Of a stretch of DNA of 11,965 nucleotides, positions 1 to 9,100 are shown piece after piece (the stretch's first letter is position 1; every line of letters begins with the position of its first letter). The notes under the pieces are model-generated. The model was not told the origin of the DNA, searched no databases, and was given only the letters and a program-made list of their open reading frames with translations. This DNA is from Chryseobacterium sp. (GTDB lineage: Bacteria; Bacteroidota; Bacteroidia; Flavobacteriales; Weeksellaceae): the NCBI GenBank assembly GCA_030146295.1, contig JASLCD010000476.1, positions 1 through 11,965 of the forward strand, read 5' to 3'. The translations under genes and the position numbers were made by a program.

Positions 1-1238
1 ATCTTGCTAATTATTTATTGGAAATGCTTCCATTGGATAATTTTGATTTAATCTGTGGAGTTCCTTATGCTGCTCTTCCTATGGCGACTGCGATGTCTCT
101 GGAAAGTTATATTCCATTAATTATTAAAAGAAAAGAAGCCAAAAGCTACGGAACAAAAAAACTGATTGAAGGAATTTATCAGAAAGGACAAAACTGTCTT
201 TTGGTGGAGGATGTTATCACATCAGGGAAATCTTTGCTGGAAACCATTCCTGAAATAGAACAGGAAGACCTTAAAGTTTCTGATATTGTAGTGGTATTGG
301 ATAGAGAGCAAGGAGGAAAACAACTATTGGAAAGCAAAGGATACAGAGTACACACTCTTTTCAATATTTCGGAAGTATGTGGTATTCTTCAGGAAACGGG
401 TGAATTGTCTGATGAAGAAGTAAAAAGAATTCAGGACTTCCTTCAGGGGAATCATATTCAGTTTGAAGAAGAAACCAGATCTTCTTATGAGCAGAAACTT
501 CAGACTACACAACATTCTGTTTCAAAAAAATTACTGGAAACAGCTTTAGCAAAACAATCAAATCTTATTGCTTCTGCGGATGTTACCACGACTCAGGAGT
601 TATTGGAACTTGCTGAAAAAGTGGGCCCGCATATTATTGCTTTAAAAACACATATTGATATTATTTCTGATTTCGATTACGAAAAAACAATCACTCCATT
701 AAAAGCTATTGCTGCAAAACATCAGTTCTTGCTAATGGAGGACAGAAAATTTGCTGATATTGGAAATACTCAGGAACTTCAGTTCACAAGCGGTGTTTTC
801 AAAATTACCAATTGGGCAGATTTCGTAACGTCTCAGGTTATCGGAGGTTTTGAATCATTAGACTGTTTCCACAATGTAGGAGTGGTCGCTATTGTAGGTA
901 TGTCTTCTAAAGGAGCACTCACTACTGCAAGCTATCGTGAAGAAGCACTGAAAGTAGCTTTATCTCATCCTAATGTAATTGGTGGTGTGTCTCAGAACAA
1001 AATTCCTGAAGATCTTTTATTATTCACTCCGGGAGTTAATCTTGCAGATTCGGGAGATGGTAAAGGACAGCAGTACAATACCCCGGAACACGTTTTCAAA
1101 ACCCTGCATACAGATTTTATCATTGTAGGAAGAGGAATCTACAAATCTGATGATCCTGAAGCTTCTGCGATCACTTATAAGACTGAGGGATGGAATGCGT
1201 ATATTAATTCTTTGGAAAAAAAAACAATTCAGGGTTAA
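1..1238 (+). CDS. pyrEF: Bifunctional orotate phosphoribosyltransferase / orotidine 5'-phosphate decarboxylase (UMP synthase type), 5' end cut off
   Basis: Converts orotate plus PRPP to OMP and then to UMP, the last two steps of cytosolic de novo pyrimidine synthesis. The reading frame is open to the window edge (first full codon at 3), so the TTG at 18 is not the start. By comparison with human UMPS, about 60-65 N-terminal residues are missing. The phosphoribosyltransferase half shows the VCGVPY-like segment (LICGVPYAALP) and the PRPP-binding loop VEDVITSGKS (bases 204-230). The decarboxylase half carries the complete Lys-Asp-Lys-Asp active site: KTHID (Lys at 645-647) and EDRKFADIGNT (Asp 741, Lys 747, Asp 756). 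It also has MSSKGAL, GQQYN and VGRG, which bind substrate in the eukaryotic-type enzyme. The order of domains and these motifs match eukaryotic UMPS rather than stand-alone E. coli PyrF. A run of nine A's near 1216 leaves the C-terminus intact. Identification is very secure; whether both activities are present is inferred from motifs. Confidence 0.96.
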   Translation, partial: LANYLLEMLPLDNFDLICGVPYAALPMATAMSLESYIPLIIKRKEAKSYGTKKLIEGIYQKGQNCLLVEDVITSGKSLLETIPEIEQEDLKVSDIVVVLDREQGGKQLLESKGYRVHTLFNISEVCGILQETGELSDEEVKRIQDFLQGNHIQFEEETRSSYEQKLQTTQHSVSKKLLETALAKQSNLIASADVTTTQELLELAEKVGPHIIALKTHIDIISDFDYEKTITPLKAIAAKHQFLLMEDRKFADIGNTQELQFTSGVFKITNWADFVTSQVIGGFESLDCFHNVGVVAIVGMSSKGALTTASYREEALKVALSHPNVIGGVSQNKIPEDLLLFTPGVNLADSGDGKGQQYNTPEHVFKTLHTDFIIVGRGIYKSDDPEASAITYKTEGWNAYINSLEKKTIQG

Positions 1239-1266
1239 AATCCTATAAAGTATATTCAAAATAAGT

Positions 1267-1274
1267 TATATTTG
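1267..1274 (+). promoter_or_regulatory. Candidate Bacteroidota -7 box for the M1-like gene
   Basis: TATATTTG matches the Bacteroidota -7 consensus TAnnTTTG exactly and ends 17 bases before the TTG start at 1292. I see no TTG at the expected -33 distance, so the element is incomplete. The 53-base gap after pyrEF holds no hairpin terminator, so read-through from pyrEF is also possible. Confidence 0.4.
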
Positions 1275-1291
1275 ACCTTTATCACGAATAT

Positions 1292-4114
1292 TTGAAAAAG
1301 ATCAGCATTTGTCTTATTTTGTTCTGGGGAGCCGCACAGGTTTCTGCACAGAAAGACAGTATATATATTGAAGCAAAACTGTCTCCTGACAAAAAGAACC
1401 TTGAGATCAGTCAGGAAATTGTTTATCACAATCATTCTGAAAAAGATCTGCAGAGTGTAAAGCTCCTGAATTGGGTTTCCGCCTACAATAGACGGGGAAC
1501 CTCTTTAGTCTACAGAAAACTGGAAGACAGAAATACTGATTTGCATTTTGCAAAAAGCGATCAATTGGGAAAACTTCTTGAACTGAATATTAAAAATTCT
1601 GACAATGAAGCCATTCCTGTTAATACCATCTCAGATGAAAATCTTTTCATTCCTCTGAAAAAAGTATTAAAACCCGGTGAAAGTGTCACTTTACAGTTGC
1701 AATACCGGATGCAGCTTCCCGATAAAACTTTTACGGGTTACGGAACATCCGCTCAAAATACGGTATTAAAATATTTCTTTATTGTTCCGGATCATTTTGA
1801 TCCGGACAATATTTCCAAAAGAAACTATCACGATATTGAAGAACCAGTAAGTTTCAATACTTTCTGGACTATCAACTTTGATATCCCGGCCAATAGTTTT
1901 GTGGAAGGTAATCTCCCACAGGTTCAGATGAACTCATTTAAGGGATATTTGGATTCTGATCCTGAATTTTTGATTTCCCCCACAGCCTACCCTTCAATAA
2001 AAACCAATGTTGGCGGCATTGAAACCGAAATTAAATTTGGTTATAACCTGAAACCGGAAGAAAAACAAAACCTGGAGTTTTATCTTCCTTTACAATTAAA
2101 GTTTTTGAAAGAGAGAATCGGTTTCCTTCCAAAAAGTATTTTTATTTCAGACAAATTCAGAGCTCAGGAAGACTTTTTCGGCAATAATGATATTACTTTC
2201 TGGAAATTCAGATTCCAGTTGTTTACCAATGCTGAAAAGACAGATCTGGATTATTTTGGAATCATTGCCAAGAAAATCCTTGATGAAAACGTTATTGCTG
2301 ATAAAGAAAAAGACCATTGGTTCAAAAACGGTTTAAAATCCTATCTGGAAATTCAGTACCTGAAAAAATTCTATGCTGACACAAAGTTATTAGGCACATT
2401 ACCTGAGACCAGAATATTCGGAATCAAGCCTTTAAAACTTTTCCACGCATCCAAAGTAAAACTTCTGGACCGTTACGGCCTTTCCTACCAGTATATCATG
2501 CTGCAGAACCTCGATCAGAAAATTGATGAGCATTTCCCTGTTTTGAGTAACTTCAATGACATGGCCATCAGTAGTTTTGAAACAGGAAGTCTTTTTAACT
2601 ATTCAGCAGATAAAATGGGATATAATAATTTCAATGATATTGTAAAAGACTATATTTCTCAGAATTCCGGAAAAAAAATTACACCTGAAAATTTTCTGAC
2701 TACCCTTTCTGAAAAAAACAAATCAACAGCTTATCTTTCAAACTTTTTAAAACAGAAAAACAGGGTTGATTTTAAATTAAAAAATATTAAAAAAGAAAAC
2801 GATTCTCTGGAGATAAGAATTACAAAAAATACAGATGTTTCTATCCCTGTAAAATTGGAAACAGAGACCAAAGAAGGAGAAAAGAAGGCCTATTGGATAG
2901 ATACTGAAGAAAATGAACGTATCACCAGCCTGTCTCTGCCCGCTTCAGATAACATCTATAAAGTCACATTAAATAACGGCTACATCTTCCCGGAATCAAA
3001 TTACAGAGATAATTTTCTGTACGCAAAAGGAATATTTTCCAATGCAAAAAAAATTAAACTTAAATTAATAAAAGATATTCCGAACCCGGAATACAACGAA
3101 ATTTATATCAGCCCAAGAGTACGTTTCAACAACACGTATGATAAATTTCTTTTGGGAGTTAACTTAAAAAATCAATCTTTCTTTGATCAGAAGTTTCTGT
3201 ATTCAGTGACACCCACCTACAGTACGGGAACAGGAAAACTGACTGGCTCGGGAGCTGTCTCCTACTCTATTCTGCCTGCCGAAAGTATTATCCGAAGTTT
3301 AACCTTTGGAGTTTCCGGTTCTTACTTCCATTATGATTATGGGCTAGCCTACAGAAAGAGTTCAATAGCTTCATCCATCAACTTCAGAAAAAACCCAAGA
3401 AGTACGGTAAGCAGAAGCTTAGGAGTTTCCTATAATTATTTTGAAAGAGACCTCAGCCCTTTGATGGTTGCTAATAATGACTACAGCAAATACAATCTAT
3501 GGAGTATCGGTTATGGCTACAGCGACAGCCAGATGATCCACGAAAAAAGCTTTAGTCTGAGCACCCAGGGAATGGAGGATTTTAATAAAATAACAGCTGA
3601 AGGTTTCTACAGATGGGAATTTGCGCCTAAGCAAAAACTGAGTTTACGTTTATTCGCAGGGTACTTTTTAAGAAACAATACCCGAAACGACCTTTTTAAC
3701 TACGGTATTTCCAGGGTTTCCAACTACTCCTTCTCTTATACCCTTTTAGGAGAGAGTGCCAGCAGTGGTCTTCTTTCCCAACAGTTTATCTTAGCCGATG
3801 GTGGTTTTAAATCTTTTCTACCGGGAAGTGTTAACCAATGGATTACTTCTGCAAATGTAGATTCCAGTATCTGGAAAATATTCCATGTGTATGCGGATGC
3901 GGGAGTTTATAAAAACAAGGATCTTCCTGCCAAATTCATCTGGGATACCGGAGTTAAAGTGAGAATCATCCCGGATTTCCTTGAAGTTTTTTTCCCGATA
4001 CAATCTTCGTTAGGATTTGAACCTTCGTTTAAGGATTATGGAAAACGAATCAGATATACATTGATTCTTAATCTTGGATCCATTATCAATGCAGCAAGAA
4101 GAGGCTGGTATTAA
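1292..4114 (+). CDS. Exported M1-peptidase-like protein with degenerate zinc site and C-terminal beta-barrel-like region
   Basis: A 940-residue exported protein. The only sensible start is TTG at 1292: an in-frame TAA lies at 1262-1264 and the next in-frame ATG is about 210 codons on. Residues 1-19 form a signal peptide ending VSA, with Gln20 as predicted first mature residue. Residues about 20-230 resemble the N-terminal beta domain of M1 aminopeptidases (inference from sequence style, including LKPGESVTLQLQY). The helix pair expected to hold HExxH and the downstream Glu appears as AKKILD (KKILD at 327-331) and WFKNGLKSYLE (Asn346 where Glu is expected). No HExxH occurs, so it is probably not an active zinc peptidase. 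From about residue 600 to the end the chain alternates polar and aromatic beta strands and finishes RRGWY, as expected of an outer-membrane barrel. Likely role: outer-membrane scaffold, binding protein or assembly factor; the substrate is unknown. The family call is moderate; export and barrel are likelier. Confidence 0.75.
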   Translation: MKKISICLILFWGAAQVSAQKDSIYIEAKLSPDKKNLEISQEIVYHNHSEKDLQSVKLLNWVSAYNRRGTSLVYRKLEDRNTDLHFAKSDQLGKLLELNIKNSDNEAIPVNTISDENLFIPLKKVLKPGESVTLQLQYRMQLPDKTFTGYGTSAQNTVLKYFFIVPDHFDPDNISKRNYHDIEEPVSFNTFWTINFDIPANSFVEGNLPQVQMNSFKGYLDSDPEFLISPTAYPSIKTNVGGIETEIKFGYNLKPEEKQNLEFYLPLQLKFLKERIGFLPKSIFISDKFRAQEDFFGNNDITFWKFRFQLFTNAEKTDLDYFGIIAKKILDENVIADKEKDHWFKNGLKSYLEIQYLKKFYADTKLLGTLPETRIFGIKPLKLFHASKVKLLDRYGLSYQYIMLQNLDQKIDEHFPVLSNFNDMAISSFETGSLFNYSADKMGYNNFNDIVKDYISQNSGKKITPENFLTTLSEKNKSTAYLSNFLKQKNRVDFKLKNIKKENDSLEIRITKNTDVSIPVKLETETKEGEKKAYWIDTEENERITSLSLPASDNIYKVTLNNGYIFPESNYRDNFLYAKGIFSNAKKIKLKLIKDIPNPEYNEIYISPRVRFNNTYDKFLLGVNLKNQSFFDQKFLYSVTPTYSTGTGKLTGSGAVSYSILPAESIIRSLTFGVSGSYFHYDYGLAYRKSSIASSINFRKNPRSTVSRSLGVSYNYFERDLSPLMVANNDYSKYNLWSIGYGYSDSQMIHEKSFSLSTQGMEDFNKITAEGFYRWEFAPKQKLSLRLFAGYFLRNNTRNDLFNYGISRVSNYSFSYTLLGESASSGLLSQQFILADGGFKSFLPGSVNQWITSANVDSSIWKIFHVYADAGVYKNKDLPAKFIWDTGVKVRIIPDFLEVFFPIQSSLGFEPSFKDYGKRIRYTLILNLGSIINAARRGWY

Positions 4115-4127
4115 GATTTTAGAAACA

Positions 4128-4171
4128 AAAAAAATAAAAGGACAGCTGATACATAAGCTGTCCTTCTTTAT
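4128..4171. terminator. Bidirectional intrinsic terminator between convergent genes
   Basis: A perfect 8-base stem, GGACAGCT (4140-4147) with AGCTGTCC (4156-4163), encloses an 8-base loop. It has an A-rich left flank and a T-rich right flank, so it can end transcription of the M1-like gene (stop 4114) on + and the lamin-tail gene (stop 4178) on -. The right-hand T-run is interrupted, so + strand termination may be the weaker. Confidence 0.8.
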
Positions 4172-4177
4172 TAAAAA

Positions 4178-4990
4178 CTAATCTTTTATAATTTTCTGTG
4201 AAATCGGAATATTGTTAACAGTTCCTGTTACAATATAGGTTCCTTTTGGAAGTTCTCCAATATCAAGGCTTGATGCCAATTTTGTAGGAGACTTTTTAAC
4301 AACCTGTCTGAATGTATCATATACTTTCACATCTTTCACTTCGGTTCCGAACAGAACGGTATTATCTTTTATAAAAGGGTTCTGTACAAAACCGGATTTC
4401 ATACCGCCATCCAGTGAAAAATCAGTCATATTATCATTACTGGCTGCTAATGTCCTTTTTATTGCTGTAGTTGGTGATGGAGAAGGAGCCGGCCCATCTC
4501 CTTTAAACTGATCTGCGTTGGATCCGTACCCCACAAAATCAATCACATTAGATGCAGAAGGTCCCGTAACCTGAACTATATTTCCTGCTAAAGCAATCTT
4601 TCCTGATACACTGGAGATTTTCAATCCGGAAGATTGGTTCGGTGCCCCATCAAAACGGGTAATCGTAGTAGCGATAAAATCCGGTGTAGGTAAATTTTCA
4701 ACTCCTCCATCGATGGCTGATTCCTGAATCAAATATGTTTGTTCAGGGCCCAAAGTAAAGTCCGGCAGTGTATGATATTCGGTAAATGCCCCTATTGCCG
4801 GAGCATACTGTATACTTGCCCCAGTCAAAGAGACCAAAGTAGTTCCGACATTTTTGAGCACAATATAATTATTTTTCAATACACCATCTGAGTTGGCATT
4901 ACCACCATAAATCTCGTTGATTACAATCTGAGCATTTGAAAAGGCCGTTAATAATACAAGCCCGGCAAGAGTAAAGATTTTTTTCATCAT
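4178..4990 (-). CDS. Secreted lamin-tail-domain protein with short T9SS-type C-terminal tail
   Basis: A 270-residue exported protein. Two successive ATGs (4990 and 4987) could serve as start and do not change the product meaningfully. The signal peptide ends SNA at residue 20, with Gln21 as predicted mature N-terminus. Residues about 22-190 fit a lamin-tail domain (LTD): it opens with IVINEIYGG, continues with NNYIVLKN, YLIQE and VIDFVGYG, and ends near TDFSLDGG. In bacteria this beta-sandwich is common in secreted proteins and nucleases, but no nuclease domain is present here. The last about 65 residues form a sorting-tail-like region with VKDVKVYDTF and KGTYIVTGTVNN, without the usual YPNP motif. 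The neighbouring gene at 5147-6016 has a homologous tail. A Gly-Gln seen in that neighbour is Arg-Gln here (FRQVV). It would be carried to the surface or medium by T9SS, with machinery encoded elsewhere. The binding partner is unknown. No exact TAnnTTTG box lies upstream; three one-mismatch candidates occur between 5020 and 5071. Confidence 0.85.
   Translation of the reverse strand: MMKKIFTLAGLVLLTAFSNAQIVINEIYGGNANSDGVLKNNYIVLKNVGTTLVSLTGASIQYAPAIGAFTEYHTLPDFTLGPEQTYLIQESAIDGGVENLPTPDFIATTITRFDGAPNQSSGLKISSVSGKIALAGNIVQVTGPSASNVIDFVGYGSNADQFKGDGPAPSPSPTTAIKRTLAASNDNMTDFSLDGGMKSGFVQNPFIKDNTVLFGTEVKDVKVYDTFRQVVKKSPTKLASSLDIGELPKGTYIVTGTVNNIPISQKIIKD
4181..4351 (-). repeat. Shared C-terminal tail, copy 1 (57 codons)
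   Basis: The last 57 codons of the lamin-tail gene align without gaps to the last 57 codons of the neighbouring gene (5150-5320). I count 32 identical residues by hand. The block YIVTGTVNN is identical in both. Confidence 0.7.
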
Positions 4991-5094
4991 GATAATTTTT
5001 AAAAATGGATTTGTAATAAAAACATCAAAAACAATACCAGCAAATTAAGAAATAAATGGCATACAAAAATCTAAAAATCAGTAAATAACCGCAT

Positions 5095-5130
5095 AAAAAA
5101 ACAGCCCCTTCATTGAAGCGGCTGTTTTTA
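5095..5130 (-). terminator. Intrinsic terminator after the small T9SS cargo gene
   Basis: ACAGCC (5101-5106) pairs with GGCTGT (5120-5125), and an inner CTTC/GAAG (5108-5111 with 5115-5118) pairs across one C-C mismatch around an ATT loop. On the - strand the stem is followed by a U-run from the A's at 5095-5100. It lies 17 bases past the stop at 5147 and separates the two tandem cargo genes. The T-run at 5125-5129 would let it also act on + transcripts. Confidence 0.82.
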
Positions 5131-5146
5131 TTTTTATCTCAAGAGA

Positions 5147-6016
5147 TTAGTCTTTAAGAACTTTTTGAGAAACAGGCTGATTGTTTACTGTACCAGTTAC
5201 GATATAGTTTCCTTTTGCCAATTCAGCAACGTTTACAGTTCCGTTTTGTTTTACAGAACCTTCTTTTACAAGCTGTCCGAACATATTGAAAACTTTTACA
5301 TCTTTCACATCAGATCCGAAAACAATCTCGTTATTCTGAACGAAAGAGTTCTTCACGAAACTTCCCGCTTTTTTGTTCTTTGCATCAATAACAGCCAGAG
5401 AAGCAGTAGATGAAGTAACCATTAAAGAAATATCATCTATTCTCCAGTTAGCAGTACCTGCAGAAGGAGTACCTGTACCCGGGCTATCGCTTCCATAGAT
5501 TCTTAATGTAACCGGAGCCGATTCGTCACCTACTAAATTAGTCCCTGAGAAAGAGATGCTAGTTAATGCCCATGTACTATTGTTATTAACATTTGCAGTA
5601 CCAATCGCTGTAGTATAATTATCAATACTAGAATACACTGTAATTTTTCCAGGTCCGGTAGATGTTCCTCTAGATCCTAAACTTAAGGAATTCAAAGTTA
5701 CCTTATTACCGGCAACAGGAGTTACAGTTACACTAAAATAAGTACTTGTAGCAACAGAAAGAGCTTCTTTATAAGCAGCAGCTCCAAAATTACTAGATCC
5801 ACTCGCACCTGTATAACCGCTGGATGCAGATGATGTAGCAATTAAGGCTGTAGTACCATTATTATTCCCCTGAGTTGCTGCAAATGCTACACTTGAAATA
5901 TTAGCATTTGTACCAGAAATAGGATTTACGGAAGTACAATCCCATACATACGTTGTTTGTGCAAAAGCAACTGCACTCACTAATACTGTCGCGAAAAGAG
6001 AATAAAGTTTTTTCAT
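5147..6016 (-). CDS. Secreted Ser/Thr/Gly-rich beta-sandwich protein with short T9SS-type tail
   Basis: A 289-residue exported protein. ATG at 6016 opens a classic signal peptide ending AFA at residue 19, with Gln20 first in the mature chain. Residues about 21-205 are rich in Ser, Thr, Gly and Asn and look all-beta. Features include VTLNSLSLGSRG, a segment resembling a carbohydrate-binding or jelly-roll sandwich (KITVYSSIDNY), and a closing WRIDDISLMVT strand, a pattern common at the end of such domains in secreted Bacteroidota proteins. I do not recognise a named family or any catalytic motif. The tail (about 220-289) has VKDVKVFNMFGQLVKEG and KGNYIVTGTVNN, homologous to the tail of the lamin-tail protein next to it, and probably directs T9SS export. 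The gene lies 156 bases upstream of that gene but has its own terminator, so the pair is not an obvious operon. Role unknown; adhesion or ligand binding is a guess. Confidence 0.82.
   Translation of the reverse strand: MKKLYSLFATVLVSAVAFAQTTYVWDCTSVNPISGTNANISSVAFAATQGNNNGTTALIATSSASSGYTGASGSSNFGAAAYKEALSVATSTYFSVTVTPVAGNKVTLNSLSLGSRGTSTGPGKITVYSSIDNYTTAIGTANVNNNSTWALTSISFSGTNLVGDESAPVTLRIYGSDSPGTGTPSAGTANWRIDDISLMVTSSTASLAVIDAKNKKAGSFVKNSFVQNNEIVFGSDVKDVKVFNMFGQLVKEGSVKQNGTVNVAELAKGNYIVTGTVNNQPVSQKVLKD
5150..5320 (-). repeat. Shared C-terminal tail, copy 2 (57 codons)
   Basis: The counterpart of the tail at 4181-4351. The similarity continues a little upstream as GSFVKNSFVQNNEIVFG against SGFVQNPFIKDNTVLFG, while the rest of the two proteins is unrelated by eye. 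Confidence 0.7.
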
Positions 6017-6053
6017 GATTTAATTTTTTTTTGTTAATAATTTTCTTACATCA

Positions 6054-6085
6054 CAAAACTACATCTAAATTTTTATTTGAGACAA
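6054..6085 (-). promoter_or_regulatory. Candidate promoter of the small T9SS cargo gene
   Basis: On the - strand a -7 box TAGTTTTG (6061-6054) matches TAnnTTTG exactly. A TTG (6085-6083) lies 21 bases upstream as a -33 element. Initiation would fall about 30 bases before the ATG at 6016. The region between 6017 and 6168 is shared with the divergent large barrel gene, for which I find only the one-mismatch box TATACTTG at 6110-6117. Confidence 0.5.
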
Positions 6086-6168
6086 TAAACAAGTTAAGTT
6101 TTTGTTAATTATACTTGATCTCTTAATGTTAACATTTTTTAATTATTTTTACGAATTATTTTTAAAAG

Positions 6169-9100
6169 TTGCGGAATTTTATCATTCTATTTGTTTTATT
6201 CTTCTTAGGCATATTTTCAGGAAATGCTCAGGTATTTTCATGGAAAAATCCCAATGTTCCTGAAGACAGCATAAAAAGAGACAGTATTCTCGCTGCAAAA
6301 CTGGAACAGGACATCTTTGCAAAAGATACCCTGGATTTCATAAGAACGCACAATAAGATCATTATTGATGAGGCAGTGCTGGCAAAGAATGACAAAAAAA
6401 GATTTTTAGGAGAGCTTAATTCAAAAGGGTCTATTATCCGTGGGATTACTTTTGGAAATAACCAGGGGCAGTCTGTACAAAGCTCTATGGATCTTCAGAT
6501 CTCAGGCCGATTATCAAAAGATGTTACCATTTTGGCCAGTATTTCAGATCATAACCTTCCTATTCAGGCTGATGGCTATACCCAGACGTTGGAAGAGTTT
6601 GACAAAATCTATATGCAGCTTAATATTAAGGAAAAATCTATCCTTAGAGCCGGGCATCTTGATCTTGTAGAGGCTAAAAATTATTTTGCGAAATACCAGA
6701 GAAGGAGTATGGGACTTCAATTTCAGACAGAATTTGGGAAGGAAAACAAAACCCTGATCGATATTTCTGCCGGTGTTGCACGAAGTGAATTCCATAGAAT
6801 CCGTTTTCAAGGGGTTGAAGGAAATCAGGGGCCTTACCGTCTGACGGGTAAGAACGGTGAACAGTTTATTACACTGATCTCCGGTTCTGAACAGGTCTTT
6901 ATTGATGGTATCCTGATGAAAAGGGGAGAAAACCAGGATTATATTATCAATTACAATACCGGTGAAGTTACCTTTACCAGCTTCCGCCCTATTTTCCAAC
7001 AGAATTTCATTACGATCTCTTATAACTACGCTAACAGAAATTATTCAAGGTACTTATTTACCGGAAAACTTGAGCATCAGAGAGAAAAATTCAAAGTGGG
7101 TCTAAATTGGTTCATGGAAAATGATAACAAAAATGCACCTCTTTCTTTAAATCTCTCTAAAGAAGATGAGCAAATTCTTGCTGAGGCAGGAAATGATCCC
7201 AATCTCATGTATGCACCATCAGGAGTTGTTACCGAGTATGATGTCAATAAAATTTTATACAAATTAAACAGTGCTGGAAATTTCTATGAATTTTCCACGG
7301 ATTCCAGCTTAACACTTTATCAGGTTTCTTTCACTTATTTCGGAGCCAATCTGGGAGATTATAAGATAGCACAGACGACCAATAACGGGCGTGTTTTTGA
7401 ATATGTAGGGCCTAATGCAGGAGATTACAGAGCCGTAAGAAAACTTCCTTCTCCTCAGAAATCACAGGTGTATTCCCTGAATTCTGAATATTTACTGAAT
7501 GAAGGAAAAATAGGAGCTGACATCTCTCTGAGTAATTATGATGTCAATTTATTTTCATCAAAAGATTCTGATCAGAATATGGGATATGCATGGCGTATTT
7601 TCGGAAATAAAAGCTTTACAAAGAATACATGGAAAGGTACCCCGAGCTTTGAATATCAATATATCGACAGACAGTTTCACATTCTTGACCGTATCAATGA
7701 TGTAGAATTTTCCAGAGATTTCAACCTTACACAGGAATTTAACAAGAAGACTCAAAACAGATTTATTTTCAGCTTTCTGAACAAATGGAATAACAAGTCT
7801 ACCTTAAACTACCGTGTCAATTATCTGAATGAACAGGACTCTTACAAAGGACTTAAAAATGACCTTGATTTCGGCTGGATTACAGGAAAACTATTCACAA
7901 AAGGAAATCTATCTTACCTTAGCACCAATGCTACTCTTCAGGATACTAAATTTATCCGTGGAGGAATTTCAACTGAATTTACCGGTAAAAAAGGAAGCTG
8001 GGCCATAGGAGGAAGCATGGAACACAATGAGAAGAAGTACAACGACACTCAGCTGATGGATGTCACGAGTTTCAGCTGGAAAGAAATCTTTTTGCAAAAG
8101 AAAATCGGCGACAGTACAAGAACAAAGCTATTGGCAAAGGTATACATGAGAGATAATGATTCTGTGCGTGATAACAGACTTCAGAATATGAACCATATTT
8201 TGGGGTTCATGGCCGAAAGTCAGATCATTAAAACAGAAAAAACTACCCTAAATGCTTTAATTCACTACAGAAAATTTTTCTACTCAGGGACGGAAGGTGA
8301 TGTTAACCGAAATAATGACTTCGTGGTTGGAAATATTTTATACAATCAACAGCTTTTCAGAAACGGAATGCGCCTTCAGGCTTTCTACGAACTTGGAAAC
8401 GGACAGGAAGCACAGAGAGAATTCCAGTATATTAAAGTAACGGATGGACAAGGGGTATATAAATGGACAGATTACAACGGAGACGGCATTCAGCAGCTTG
8501 ACGAATTTGAGATTGCCGAATATTCAGATCTTGCCCAATACATCCGTGTATATACCAATTCTGTAAGGTACATCCCTTCCAATAAAAATAAATTACAGTT
8601 GGCATTATTTGTCAATCCGGCCATTATTTTCAACTCGGAAAACGGATTTTTAAAACGTTGGAATTTCAACATCTCATTGAATTCCCAAAACTCATTTTAT
8701 AAAAAAGATAAAGTTCTTGTTCTGAATCCTTTTGAAAAAAACAGTGATCAGATCCTTAAAAATCAAAATATACTGGCTTCTGTACAGTTCAATCCGACCG
8801 AAAAATCAGGATGGAACGGAAATTACAGATTTATTACAAACGATAATCTTATCAATGCCAATTTCAGTAATGAAGAGCGTGAGCAGACCTCCCATTTCCT
8901 GAATGTAGGATATTGGTTCAATAAAGAGTTCAGGGTAGATTGGGAAAATTCTGTTCATGACATCCAAAACTCTTCACAATTGTTTGCGACAAGAGATTAC
9001 CGTCTTAATAATTTTGAAACAAAGCCTAAGGCCACTTATAAATTCACAGATGCCATACAGGCTGAATTGTCTTCCGCCTTCCGTCAAAAACACAGACTGG

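Noticed and set aside
1216..1224. Run of nine A's near the end of pyrEF as a possible frameshift site
   Set aside because: The frame continues to a C-terminus of the expected length for the family, so there is no sign of a broken gene.
4178..6016. Reading the two small cargo genes as an operon or toxin-immunity pair
   Set aside because: A good terminator lies between them, both carry signal peptides and sorting tails, and neither has a toxin or immunity motif.
6544..6999. Open frame of 151 codons on - inside the large barrel gene
   Set aside because: It is fully contained opposite a convincing coding region, has no export signal or known motif, and no promoter box was seen.
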